Assembly: GCA_963922205.1 (NCBI GenBank)
Contig: CAWUHX010000120.1
Coordinates: 124,001-188,000, forward strand
Length of the DNA stretch: 64,000 bases
Reading direction: 5' to 3'
DNA from: Romanomermis culicivorax
Lineage: Eukaryota > Nematoda > Enoplea > Mermithida > Mermithidae
The notes under the pieces: model-generated
Database searches by the model: none
What the model was told of the DNA's origin: nothing
What the model saw: the letters and a program-made list of their open reading frames with translations, nothing else
Shown here: in pieces, positions 20,601 through 32,600 of the stretch
Position numbering within the stretch: the first letter of the stretch is position 1
Layout: every line of letters starts with the position of its first letter
Translations under genes and position numbers: made by a program

Positions 20601-23600
20601 GTGGCTACAATGTGAAGAAATTATGAAAATGTTTTTCACTAGATTTTGTTGTACTGTAGCCAGACGGTTGTGTTTTATTGTTTGTCTGGAAAAGTGTGAG
20701 GCGGCAATTTGTACATTAGTAAATTGTGTGAAAAAGTGTGTTCTAAGTGAGTCAAACTATTTGGAAAATAGTTTGAGTATTTAGGTGAAACTCCTAAGCA
20801 GTTAAGATAGCAGGGCCCGAGTTTCGACATCCGAAAACCTTTGACGACCTGAGCGAAGATCCCTGGATAAATTGACACAGTGCTCTCTACGAGCCCGTCA
20901 ATCTCCTGCATACGATTATCGTTGCGTTGATTTCGTCAAACACTCCGAGTGTTCCCTTTCTAGTGTTCTACACGCTCTTCTACGTTCCGTACGTCTCTTC
21001 TAAAACGCGCGATAAATCGTCAAGCTACACAGCTTTGTGTTCCATCGTCTATTCTTTTATTTTCACGCACGACACATCTTGTCCTAACTTTTAACAATTT
21101 TTCGAGTAAAAAATTTTACTGTAAAAGCTCTATGTAAACGATTTTGACGACAGTTGTGATTTGCATCAATTTTCTATTTGGAAGCATTTTATAAAAAAAA
21201 AAAAACAGACTGTAGTTTCCTTTTCATGAAATGGTTGTAAAAATGACAAACTCATTAAATTTTTCATCTCCAGAATGAAGCTTTGTTGTTCCAAGTCTTG
21301 ACATTTTTTAACCTTACCCTCAAATGTAGTACACCAACATGGAATCCTTGCTTGATTTCTGGCATCAAAATAGTAGAAAGCGTGCAAGGGGTTCAACCTT
21401 TTGACTTCTACTGAAATTTAACTATAGGCTTAGTGCACTTTGTCTTTCGGTGCATTGATTTCGATCAGATATTAGTGTAAAAGATTGTTTCACAATAATG
21501 TATTGCCTTTTAATGATTTTTTTCCTCGTAACAACCATTTCAAAGCTTATTTGCTTGAATTAAGGTACTGAGAGGTACGATTTATGCGTAAGGATGATTC
21601 CTGCATGGAACTTAGTGGATGTCGGACAAGGTTATGTTTTCGAATGCCGAGTTCATGAAAAAAACTGAAAAATAATTTTAGTGATTTCCTGTAGCCTGGC
21701 GAACTAACATTTCTAACCTGTTAAATTTCGGGACTTATTTCGGTAAACTATTCTGTTAAATTCTAGTACTGTATTCAAAAGTTTTTACTATAGAATTCTC
21801 AACTCAAAAAAATTTTGAAGGTGAATTGTGTATGCTCAAATCGACAACGCTAATAATTCAATTTTTGATTAGATTTTCAAATTCGCACATTTAGACATGA
21901 ACACTGCGAGTATTAATGCAAGCCATGCAGGACTAATATGCCAAACCTATTATAGCCCATTTCATTAAAATTATAGTCGCAAAAAAGTCGAAAAATTGGG
22001 TTCAATTTGATACGCAATTTTCACTCACTGGCAACTTTTATACTGTAGGAAGACGTTAAATAGCCCAAAATCATTGAAAAAACATCTGCATATCTACTGT
22101 CAACTTGGAACGAACTATGTTCATACCTGAGTGCTACTCCAGGAATTTCGGACGCTTAACCAGGTCATTGAAGGAAAATTTTGTTTGCCGCTCACTGAAG
22201 AAAAAATTCTTCATTGATTACAGAACTAAACTTACTTACTTTTTTGCATATTGAACTTAGGTCATGAGATCGCTGCGTCGATCATTTCAAAATGAGCGGT
22301 GTAGAAAAAAATCAGTCAGAAAGCAACATAATAGTCGACAGCTGTCATAGCTGGACAATGTACATTGGTTCACCTGCTACAAGACTGGAAAAAACTTTGG
22401 TTGATGCATTGGTTCTCTAATTTTTTAGTGCTTTGGAGGGTGCCCTGGCTTGTTTCGATTGATCTTTTGATGCCATAATTAGCTCATTGGTTGTTACTTG
22501 ATTGATTTTTCCTTTTTCGGTTGATTATTTGGTTGAGTTTCCAATTGGTTCATAAATTCAGCCAATCGAGGGTTATTTAGCTGTCTTAATCGTTCATTAT
22601 TCAATAGTTCATTGTTAGCTTGACTGCTATGCTCTTCAAGTAGTTGATATGATCTGATGCTGAGCATTAACTTATCTAGTACCGAAGCTGGAAGATATGA
22701 TGCAGAGCTGCATCTGATTGCGTCTATAGCCCCGGTTTGATAGTTTTAATTTATGGTTTTCTGCATGGTATGCCTGTAGTAAATGTTTGAATAATTTTTT
22801 TAAATAAAGGAAATATAGGTTTGAAAAATGAAATCAGACAGCAAATACTATTTCATCTTTTTCCAATGTTTTTTTAGTCATATGTTTCATGGAGCTGTAA
22901 ATGTGCTACCTAAATCAACCAGCCCTTAATAATTCTGACGTAGATATTCTATAGTGAAAGTCTGGCGTAAAAGATTCTGAAGACAGTACTCAAATTTGTA
23001 GTTTTTTATCCACAAGCATTTTATGAAAAAGCAAGTTAATGTATAATTCAGATATCAAATTTGTGGAACGCCAAAAAAAATTTTTGAATACAATACATGC
23101 AGCTGGAAATAAATAACTAAACATAAAACTCAGCGTCTCGAACGCAGACTCAGTGGAAAGATGGATTTTATTCTCTAATTATTCTTTAATTATATCTGCA
23201 CGACGAAGACAGAGGCGTGCGAAAAACCTGCTCAGAACCACGAACTGATCTAGGTTTTATTTGAGTTAATTTTTCTATGAATGTTTGCAAATTCACAAAA
23301 TCTACCTAAACTCTCCCACGTTCATAAACGGAACAAAGTACATTCGGACTCACGACCCTAATAAAAATATGGAGAAGCAGTTGGTGTACTCACGTTAACA
23401 TAAATTTTAATCCTTAAATTTCTATGGTTTAATGAAAGATCCGCGCTTTGGGATTGAAAGATTTCGAAGCAAAACTTTTTAAAGCAATTCAGATGATATA
23501 GTTCTATTATCGCTAAATTTGGGGATTAAAAACTGACCTCTGGTAACGTTTCGAAAACTACGACCGGATCCAACCCACCAGGACCCAATCTTTGCTTGCG

Positions 23601-26600
23601 TTCCTCTTCTTCGGCTTCCTTAATTGCTTCTTCCAACTTCTCCTTAGCGCGTCGCTTTATGCGTTCCTTGAATGACTTCAACTCATCGTCAAACGCGTCG
23701 TGGTACATCTTATCAGCTTGCTTAAGCCTAATTGTAGAAACAAAATCGTTTCCATTGAAAAGAAAACATCAGTATAGAATTTTCAAAAAGCAAATCAACT
23801 TGGAAAAAAACGATGAAATCAGCTGCGACGCTTTCGGGTTAACTTTTAATTGTGATGCCAATTCGAGCAAGTATTGAATTATAATTGTTTGATGAGCAAC
23901 GTGTTCCATTAAATCGTGCTTCTGAAAACCAATCTCTGAAAATATGAAATTACACACCCAAAATAATTTGACCAACTTCGTCCATTTCGTATTCCAAGCA
24001 TTGCAAAACTAAGTGATTGGCGGTTTCCTCGCAACACAAATGAGGATTTTCGAGCAAAAACTGCTTGGAATCGTCCCATTTGTTAAGCATACCAAATTTC
24101 TTCAACAACATACTGTTTTTTGTGACGAATTTCTTCTTAAAAGAGTAAAAAAGATTTTTGGATTGGGAAATAAGTAAATGAGGCATACACACGTACAAGA
24201 GGTAATAGAGTATATATCACTGCACGAAGTCCGATTTTTCTCATCCGCACCTTCTCCCCATACCTGTATGGGCTCCGGCTAACTGGGTTTGTGAGTAACA
24301 GATAATTTGAAGGGGAGGGGTAGGTGATTTTCCGATATTTCGGAGAGGGGTCAACACCAATGTTTTTTGTACGAGCCTACCAGGGTTTTTTCCGTACCGG
24401 CTGATTCCTACCGTACGGAATTTACGGACTTCTAGTAAAATAATTTCAGTTTTGCACTGGTTTTCATCAGAGGTCCCCAAGGTCAGATTTTTCAGGTGGG
24501 GGTAAAATTGAAAATTTGCGGGGGTAGTGTAGCTAAAATGTACACTAAACACGCCATTTTGTCTCAAAATTAGGCAACCAGTGATCAATTTTAAGGACTT
24601 TAGATAGGGGTAATACCCCCTCATACCCCTCCCCATGGGGCCGTCTGGTTTTCATCATAAAATCACATCAAAAATTCGTATCGTACGGAAACCTCGTTAG
24701 CTTTCCGTTACAACCGAAAAAAATCCCTCTTGTACGAAAAAAACACTCCCATGTACATGCACAAAGATCAGCCAAAAATCTTTCAACAAAGATAATTACT
24801 TTGTACACTGAAAAAACCACGATTAGTACAAACCTTTTTTCTAGATAGGTCTTCGGTTCATGTCCATCATATATGGCCCAAAAGTACAGGATATTGAAGA
24901 ATGCAGCTTCATTCATTTCTCATCTTTCCGCGTCGTAAAATTTTTTAGGTTAAAACATTCTAAGATACTGGAAAATTCATTACCCGATAACTCACTCAAA
25001 AAACACAAAGTTCAAATTTTCTGTTTAAAAACATGTACCTATTTAATTTTACAAATTAGAAAGCATACTCATACTTTCATTAGTTCAAAAAACTTCAATT
25101 TAAGCTTGAAATTCCTAAAAATTACTTCCATGATGCTCCAGAATTCAAACTCGGTTTCATGTTTAAAAATATAACTACGAAAATTTGAGAAAATTGAGAT
25201 TTCTACCTTCTGAATTGCACTAAAATTCACATTTTTTCAGGTCGAACCCCCAACATTTTTTCCTTTTCCGTAAGACTTTTCGTCAAAAAAACACGATTTG
25301 CAAAAAAAAGTTATAAAATAGCGTTTTCTGAATAGGTAATGCCGACAAAATCTGTAATTGGTAGAAACTTACAGGAAAAATTTTTGTACGGAGCGAAAAT
25401 TGTTGGCAAAAAAACAACAAAAAAACGGTGATCAGCAACCAAAACAGTGGAATATATATATACTCGTATATATACAGGCCTGTAGGCAGGGGGTTACACT
25501 TGAAACATTTGGGGCGACCATGCCCTCCAAATGTTTCATGTGTTAAAAAAAGGAAAGGTTTTTTTGATCTTTGGATATTTTTCTTCAAGAAAATGTCAAG
25601 TTAGAAATGCCAATTTTATAGTAAATTGAGTGAAAAAATGTGTACCCCACCCCCCCCCCCCCGAAAAAAATTCCTGGCTGCAGGCCTGTTTCGGCAGTTT
25701 TTCCAGACCTGAGAATCGCGATTTTCGGCGATTTTTCAGAAAAATCGCAATTTCCGGAAATTTCTTAAAGTCAAAAACCCTTTGCCTCAAACATTATGGG
25801 AACTCTTTCTCACGGCGATCGGCAGTTTTTATACTTTTTTTATAAAAAAATTATTTTTTTGAACCCAAATGATGCATAATGCAAAATTCTTGAATTCCAG
25901 GATTTCTCGGACTTTGGTCACTCATACAATTTGACCAAGAACAGAATAAAAAAGGGTCTGATCAGTTTTTTTTGTACGAAGCAAACATTTTTGGCTCCGT
26001 ACAAAGACTTCTTTGGGATTTTTGTACAGCGTACAAACATACCTGGACGAACCCTATCGGTTCATCTGGTACCAGCCAGCCCAAAAATTTGGTTGGTTGC
26101 CAAATCTTCTTGGTGGTTGTGAGGCCAAACGGGGGTAGGGAAGGGAATCAGATTTATAGTGCATTTATCTTGTACAAAATATACGGAATGCACTCAACAT
26201 TGATTTCCAAGTTTATTTCAGAGTCTACACACTTTTTAGGACGTTCCATTGCACATACCTAGCAAACCTGGAAGGTCAGACGAAAAAAATATGCTTGGAA
26301 TCATAAAAAGTCAGGGAATTTGAAAAAGTAAATTCTGGTGCGTTTTAGAAGGTCAAAATCTCAAAATTTTCTAGTGTGTCGCACTAATTGATTCCCTGAT
26401 TAACTGGTTGATTCCCTGATCGGTTGTTTGATTTCCTGATTAGTTGATTGATCCTATGATCGGTTGGGTGATTTCCTGATTAGTAGGTTGATTCCTTGAT
26501 TGGATTGGGTGGTCGGCTGATTTTCTGGTTAGTTTGTTCATTAATCCCCGATTTGTTGGTTGATTCTCTAATCGATTGATTGACTTCCTGATTGGTGCGT

Positions 26601-29600
26601 TGATTCCATGGTTGGATTTGGTGGTTGGTGAATTTCACGGTTGGTTCGTTCATTGTGATTCCCTGTTTAGCTGGTTGATTCTCCGATTCAATCGTTATTT
26701 GGTTGATTCCCTGGTTGATTGTTTCGCTGATTCCTTGATTGGTGGGCTGATTTCCTGATGCAATGATTGGTTGACTGATTGCTCGCTTACCTAGTTAGTG
26801 GTTGGCTGGTTCTCTGGTTAGTTGGTTGTTTATCATATTCTCCGTTTGGTTCATTGGCTCTTTGATTTGCTGGTTAATTTACTGGCTGGTTGGTTAATCG
26901 ATGTTCTTGCTGGTTAGTTGGTTCTCTGATCTGTTGGTTGGTTGATTACCTGATTGCTTGGTTGATTGATGGATTGTTCCATAATAAGTTGGCGGTTGGC
27001 TTATTTCCTAGTTGATTAATTATCTAGTTTTTGGTGGTTTATGGTCTATCTCGAAGTCCTCTATCCCGCTTCTGCTGTCAAAATCGGTTCACACACAAAG
27101 TATGATCTGGTTCTGAGAATCAAGTCATCTGGTACCGAAGTCCTCTCATCTGGTACCGAGTTGCATCCAGTTGAACCTATTGTTCAGGTAAGCGTACAAA
27201 GAGAATTTTTTTGGAAAAAATTTTTTTTCAACATGCAACTGAGCCTTTTATTAGCCATGATATGAGCACGCCAACTGCCAATGTATATACAGCATGTATA
27301 TATTCTTTGTAGTGACCGAAGTATGCAAATGATGACTTTATGAATAAAAATTTTGTATGTGAAGCTTTTTCCACAGAAAAGTTGTTTTGAAGAAAATCTT
27401 ACTGAAAGGCAAGATTTTCATGAGTTCAACTACAATGTCTTAATCATTTTAAGATTCTTGAATGAAGTCGAATCAAGCACTGATAACAAAAACTGGAAAG
27501 ATTTGATCAAAATAGAAGGAATGACAGCAAATGAAAAGATTGAAATTGAAACAAAAAGTACAGGTTTTTAAATAATATGAATAAATTCCAAATTTCAGCT
27601 TATCTAAAACTAACGTGTTTTTTAGATCTTGTTTTGCTACTCATCGATAAAATGAACCAACGACTTGCTGTTCAACCTGATGACCTGCTGAATGACTTGA
27701 AAATTTTTATTCTTCAAAAGAAGTTTGTTGATTTTAATGCTACAGAAGCGTGTCAATCTTGGCAAGGATCAAATTCTTCGATTAGCCGAAAGCTATTGTC
27801 ATTTGGAAATTGACAAGAATTTTCCAATAACTGAATGGGAAGATTTCAAAGTAATAAGTCAGTGGGAATCTGAAACAATATTAATTCTTTAATCTGCTCC
27901 ATTTCAGCATTATATGTTTTTTCCGACTGCCAATAAAATTTTTTGTGACGATGATTGGATTGATAGCACATCAATTTGTGCCAACCGGCCCGATATTTAT
28001 CTGAATCTCAATCGATTGCTCAAATCCTTCTAACCATCAATTGTCAGAATGTTGTAGTTGAGAGAGGCTTCAGGTGATTTTTCAGTAATTAGTTTGTTAT
28101 CTAATGCGTAATTATAGCAAGATTACTGTTTTTCAGTGTTGCTCATTGGATCAGAACTAAAGCATGAGCTAGAATCAATGTTCTAACATCAGATAGATAC
28201 TAATGTGTTTGCAGCTCAATACGGATGCTACAAACCAGTTAATTTGAATGGAGCCTACCAAAAATGACTTGGGAATAGCCAGCAAGGCTGATATAATATT
28301 GGTCAACAGAGAAAAATGGATCAAAATAAAGATGAAACTGATGAGGATGCTTACCATTTCGAAGATTTCTAGTATCTCTGATTGGAATAAATTTTGTGAT
28401 ATGAATGAATGGTTTTATATTGGAGAATTGTCTCAAGGTCTAAAGGCCCTGCTATACTTCGCCGGCTGGCGCCTGCCGTCACTGTTAGAATTATAGCAGC
28501 TCATAGCCCGCGCCAGCCGGCGCCAGTTTCGAGCTGATATACTTCATCTATTTGATGATGGACGGCGCCGGCCAGCGCCGGTTGTCAATTTCGATTCAAT
28601 CGAAATTTCTGAACCGTCACTAGCCATCGCGTATGTTATAACATATGAATTATGGTGCGAAAAATGCATCTTGGTGTTTTATCATTTTTTCGTAGGTTTG
28701 CTGTGGTAGGTATCTCACGGCCGGCATCCCATGAAGTATAGCAGCAAAAATTTGCAACTGGTGACGGCCGGCGTCAGTTTAAAAATGTTTCATTCGGCGC
28801 CATTAGGCGCCGGCCGGCGCTGCCTGTCGAAGTATAGCAGGGCCTTAACAACCATTTTTCTTTCAGAATGCAATTTTTAAGTGGCTAAAGAATTCCAATT
28901 TTGAATTTAGCTTGTACAAAAAAAATTGCATTGTACAAAGATTTTCTAGGCAATCTTTATACGCGTACAAAGAGCCTTGTACAAAAAAACACTGGGTCTG
29001 ATGGGACCCTTGGTAGATGCAAGATTAAAAGTTTGAAGGTCTAGGGTTGCATACCCATTGTGGAACCTGGTGAAACTGGAGGCCCGGAATTTTTTCTGGG
29101 AGAGGAATCCCAAAATTTTTTACAATTCGACCAGGTGAGGTTGCGTAGTTTCTGAATGTCATGCTGAGAGGTTCAGAATGGCACACCTAAGAGCTTCATT
29201 TTGGGGTCAGGAGCAAACCTCCAGGATAAAATCAATTTTAGCTACTTTAGGCTCGAAAAATCTACGAAAATAGATTGTTAAAATAGATAATTTAGACTAG
29301 TCATGATCAAAATTAATTTTTTATTTTTACTAAACTATGAATAGAATCATCTATTCAAATTAAACGATGCGGTTTACATCTATCGCCTATTGTTACATTC
29401 TGATAACGAAGCTGCACATCGTTTTTCCTCGAAGATTTTTTCCACAGGAGAAGCACACGCTTCAAGTATTTATTGTTCCGGCGCCTGGCGGTGGAAAAGT
29501 TTTGGGTTTTTACATTCTAAAGCGCTGGAAAATGAATTTCCGCCACATTGGAATGAATATTGAAATCATACTAATAGATTTTGATTTTGCTTCTCATTGT

Positions 29601-32600
29601 TTAAGAACATAAAAATCGTCGAATTTTTATAATATTCTAAAATGCTGGAAAATGAATTTTTGCAACAGACATTGCTGAATAGAAGCTCTAAATTCACAGT
29701 CTACAATGATTTCTTCAATATTCATCCTTTACAAATGCAAATGTTCACATTGAAAACGTTTGAAATGTTCCAAGCCAGCGAGAGAAAAAATTCAAAGGAT
29801 CCGTAAAAATCTTGGTTTTCGGAAAAATACTGATTCAACAAATAAAAAAGAGATAAGGTAATTCAATTGATAGAAACTGTTGGAGGTTAGTTAGTAAATG
29901 GAAGCAGATATGCTAACGGCTGTGCTTAATAAAAACAATTACTGTTATAGATCATGACCGGAGCGGAGCACCGCAAAATTTTGAGATTCTGACCGTCTAA
30001 AGTTTACCAAAATGCATCTTTTCGGTTGAAACTGCATTATTAGACAGTCTAAAAAATTATTGCTCGATTCCATTCGGATCTCCCCCGTTCCCACCAAGTT
30101 ACGGGCCTGCTTGTATATATATATATATACAGGGCCGTGCGCAGGATTTTTTCATGGGGGAGGCGGACTAGATTTTTTTACTGAATAGCCCCAGAAAATG
30201 TCGATCTTACGCGGATATACTGTGTGCATACCGCCTCAATGGGGGGGGGGCGGCCGCCCCCCATGCCCCCCCTTGTGCACGGCCCTGTATATATACATAT
30301 ATATCTTGAAACTGCTAAAAATTATGTTTTTTGATCAATTTTGGCTGTAGTTAAATCCTTAAAAAATCATATTTTTTCCTTGAAATTTAAGGCCTGCGAT
30401 GTGGGTAAAATACCGTCGAGTTGGAACATCAGGGAGAGGGTCGTCGACAGCTTCCTATACGATCGAATCTTTTTGAGCGGAGGCCCAAGCATACCTCTCT
30501 TCAACACATACCTGTAAGACCTCCGACCAGTTGGGGGGGGGGGGGTAAATCCGAAATTTTGGGGGGGGGGTAGAAAAAAGTCGAAATTTTTCCCAAAAAA
30601 GGCCAAAAAACATACACTTTTTTGCAAATTTTTTTAATTTTTTCCGAACTGGGGGGGTTGGGTGATGTTGGGTACATTGTTGGCCAAGTTGGGGAGGTCC
30701 CCCCCCCCACCCTTCCCCCCAAGTACAGGTATTCTTCAACAGTGCCTGCCCTATACTCTCACTCAGTTTGGCCGAGGTACAAGTGTCACATTTACAAAAG
30801 GAGAGTGCGGACATTAGATGTTCACAAGCAAATAAATCAACCTTGCAAAATAGCTCGATGACAAATGTTCTATCAAAAAATTATTCATCGTGTATGTGGT
30901 ATTTGATGTAGGGTGCGTGTGGGTATGTATAAAACTTCTTACATACATGCAACGGAGCTTGGAGGTTTGAAGGGATCAGCAGTATTTTTTATGGATGGAA
31001 AAGGTTACCAAAAATTCTAGGAGTGAAGCCGCTGATGCAGAAAAGCTCGCAGTTTTTGTCTCAAGAGTCAGAAAATGATTCAAAAAATATATTGTCGTGG
31101 AAGAATCCTCAAAACTTCGTATCCATGAAAGACATGTATTTTTCACCATTTCATTTTGATACTTTTCACTTTTCTTATCAAAAAGGAAGAAATCCTATGC
31201 TCTGGCCCTATATATATGACGACGATTGACAATCCTCTGCCAGCCATATGTTCAACGATTCTTGGGGGATTCCAGTTGGTACCTCCACCACCTAATCTCT
31301 ATTTGCTCGGTTTTTTCTTCTTTCCCAACAAAAGGAAAATTCATTAAAGAGCGTTTTATAGCAAGAAATGCACACGGTAACCGTTTCTATGCGTTTTCGG
31401 ATATATTTTTGCATTAAATTGCAACTGACATCGGAAATTCTCAAAATCAAAGAAAAAATTTGAATTTTCTGAAATTTATCTTAATTTTGAGTTGCACAAT
31501 GGAATTATAGTTATACATAGTATCTCTCACAAGAGTTTCATGCTTTTTTTATAAAATTTTTTGGTTGAAAAATAGTATCAACCACGTCAGTTTTCATTTG
31601 AACACAATACCAAAAACAATAATTTGAGTTCCTCCAACTCAAAACATACAGATGAAGTTCAGAATTTCTTTCTATTTATCACATAGATATACAGATTTGT
31701 TTTTTTGTATCATCGCAGCAAATAAAAATATGTGTATTATCGCAGCAAATTTATAGAGAAATTTTCTATAAATTTGCTGCGATAATACAAATATACTATT
31801 CAACTAAAATGCTCGCGTTCAGACTCAATGTGGGTAGTTGTGCGTTGATTAGGCGCGATGTACCGAGAAAATGATGCGCTTTCAGCCCTACAGTGTCCAC
31901 TTATCATGGAAATTTGTGCTATTTGGCACAAATGCCTAAATTTTTTTGCCTCATTCCAAATTTTTTGTCCCAAAAAATTACGTTTCTTGCACAATACTAA
32001 ATCCTAATCAATCTTGAAAAAAGTTGACATTAATGGCTATAGATAGAATAAAACATAAAAGATGCACTAAAACAAATATTAATAAAGTAATGTTACAAGA
32101 CTCCTTAAGAGCCGTATTCGAAGCAAGTTGAGACAAATAATGATTAATTATGATTTTGAAATGCACTAGAATGCATCGTCATCATCTTGGCAGCCGTATT
32201 TTCATTCGACATTATAGTAAAAATGTGGTGAGGTAACTGATTTGCGTTTCATTTCACTTCCGGCGTCGGTAAGCCGATGGAGCGAGCAGAAGGCAGGAAG
32301 CGGGCAGATGATAAATTTACATAACTAACAGCATTATGTGTATCATCCATATTCCTTTATTTGAATTATATTTTTTCCATTCTTGGCTAATTTCGTGTTG
32401 ATGAACGATAATTTGACTTTCATTACGGCCGCCACGTTTTGGTATAATACTTCTACTTTATTTGTATGTTAGTTATTGGCCGTCCACAATACAGACTCAA
32501 CACATAACTTTCATTGTTCGTGAGGAATTTTTGATAGGATTGAAGACAAGGATAGCTAACTATTTTCTGACTTCAAGGTGTACTGTGGGCTCTGGGAGTT

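Larger units (their letters stand above)
8902..21074 (+). mobile_element. Ty3/gypsy-type LTR retrotransposon with extra 3' genes
   Basis: A 12.17-kb element with 574/575-bp LTRs (8902-9475, 20500-21074) and a perfect 4-bp TSD catc (8898-8901, 21075-21078). The order gag, protease, RT, RNase H, integrase defines Ty3/gypsy. About 2.7 kb of coding-like sequence lies between integrase and the 3' LTR, arranged as a spliced exonuclease-like gene and an Arg-rich gene. The LTRs differ at roughly 25 positions by my eye count (about 4%), so the copy is not recent. Gag-pol has several in-frame stops and one frameshift. It lies antisense within cdc-37 intron 7. Confidence 0.95.
8784..21212 (+). mobile_element. 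Mariner-type MITE (family M), copy 1, split by the gypsy element
   Basis: The ends TAGTCTGTTTTTT and AAAAAACAGACTG are flanked by TA dinucleotides (8782-8783, 21213-21214). Removing the gypsy element and one TSD leaves about 252 bp. That matches copy 2 (54711-56630), which is 244 bp once its Merlin insert is removed. It is non-coding. The TA TSD indicates Tc1/mariner-type mobilisation. Confidence 0.8.
25963..28994 (+). mobile_element. hAT-like element D, 3.0 kb (word GTACAA)
   Basis: The termini CAGTTTTTTTTGTACG and GTACAAAAAAACACTG are flanked by a perfect 8-bp duplication ggtctgat (25955-25962, 28995-29002). Multiple GTACAAA/TTTGTAC words lie just inside both ends. The interior contains a degenerate minisatellite, exon-like coding remnants on the plus strand and a nested Harbinger-like MITE. 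It is probably a decayed autonomous or semi-autonomous copy. Confidence 0.75.
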
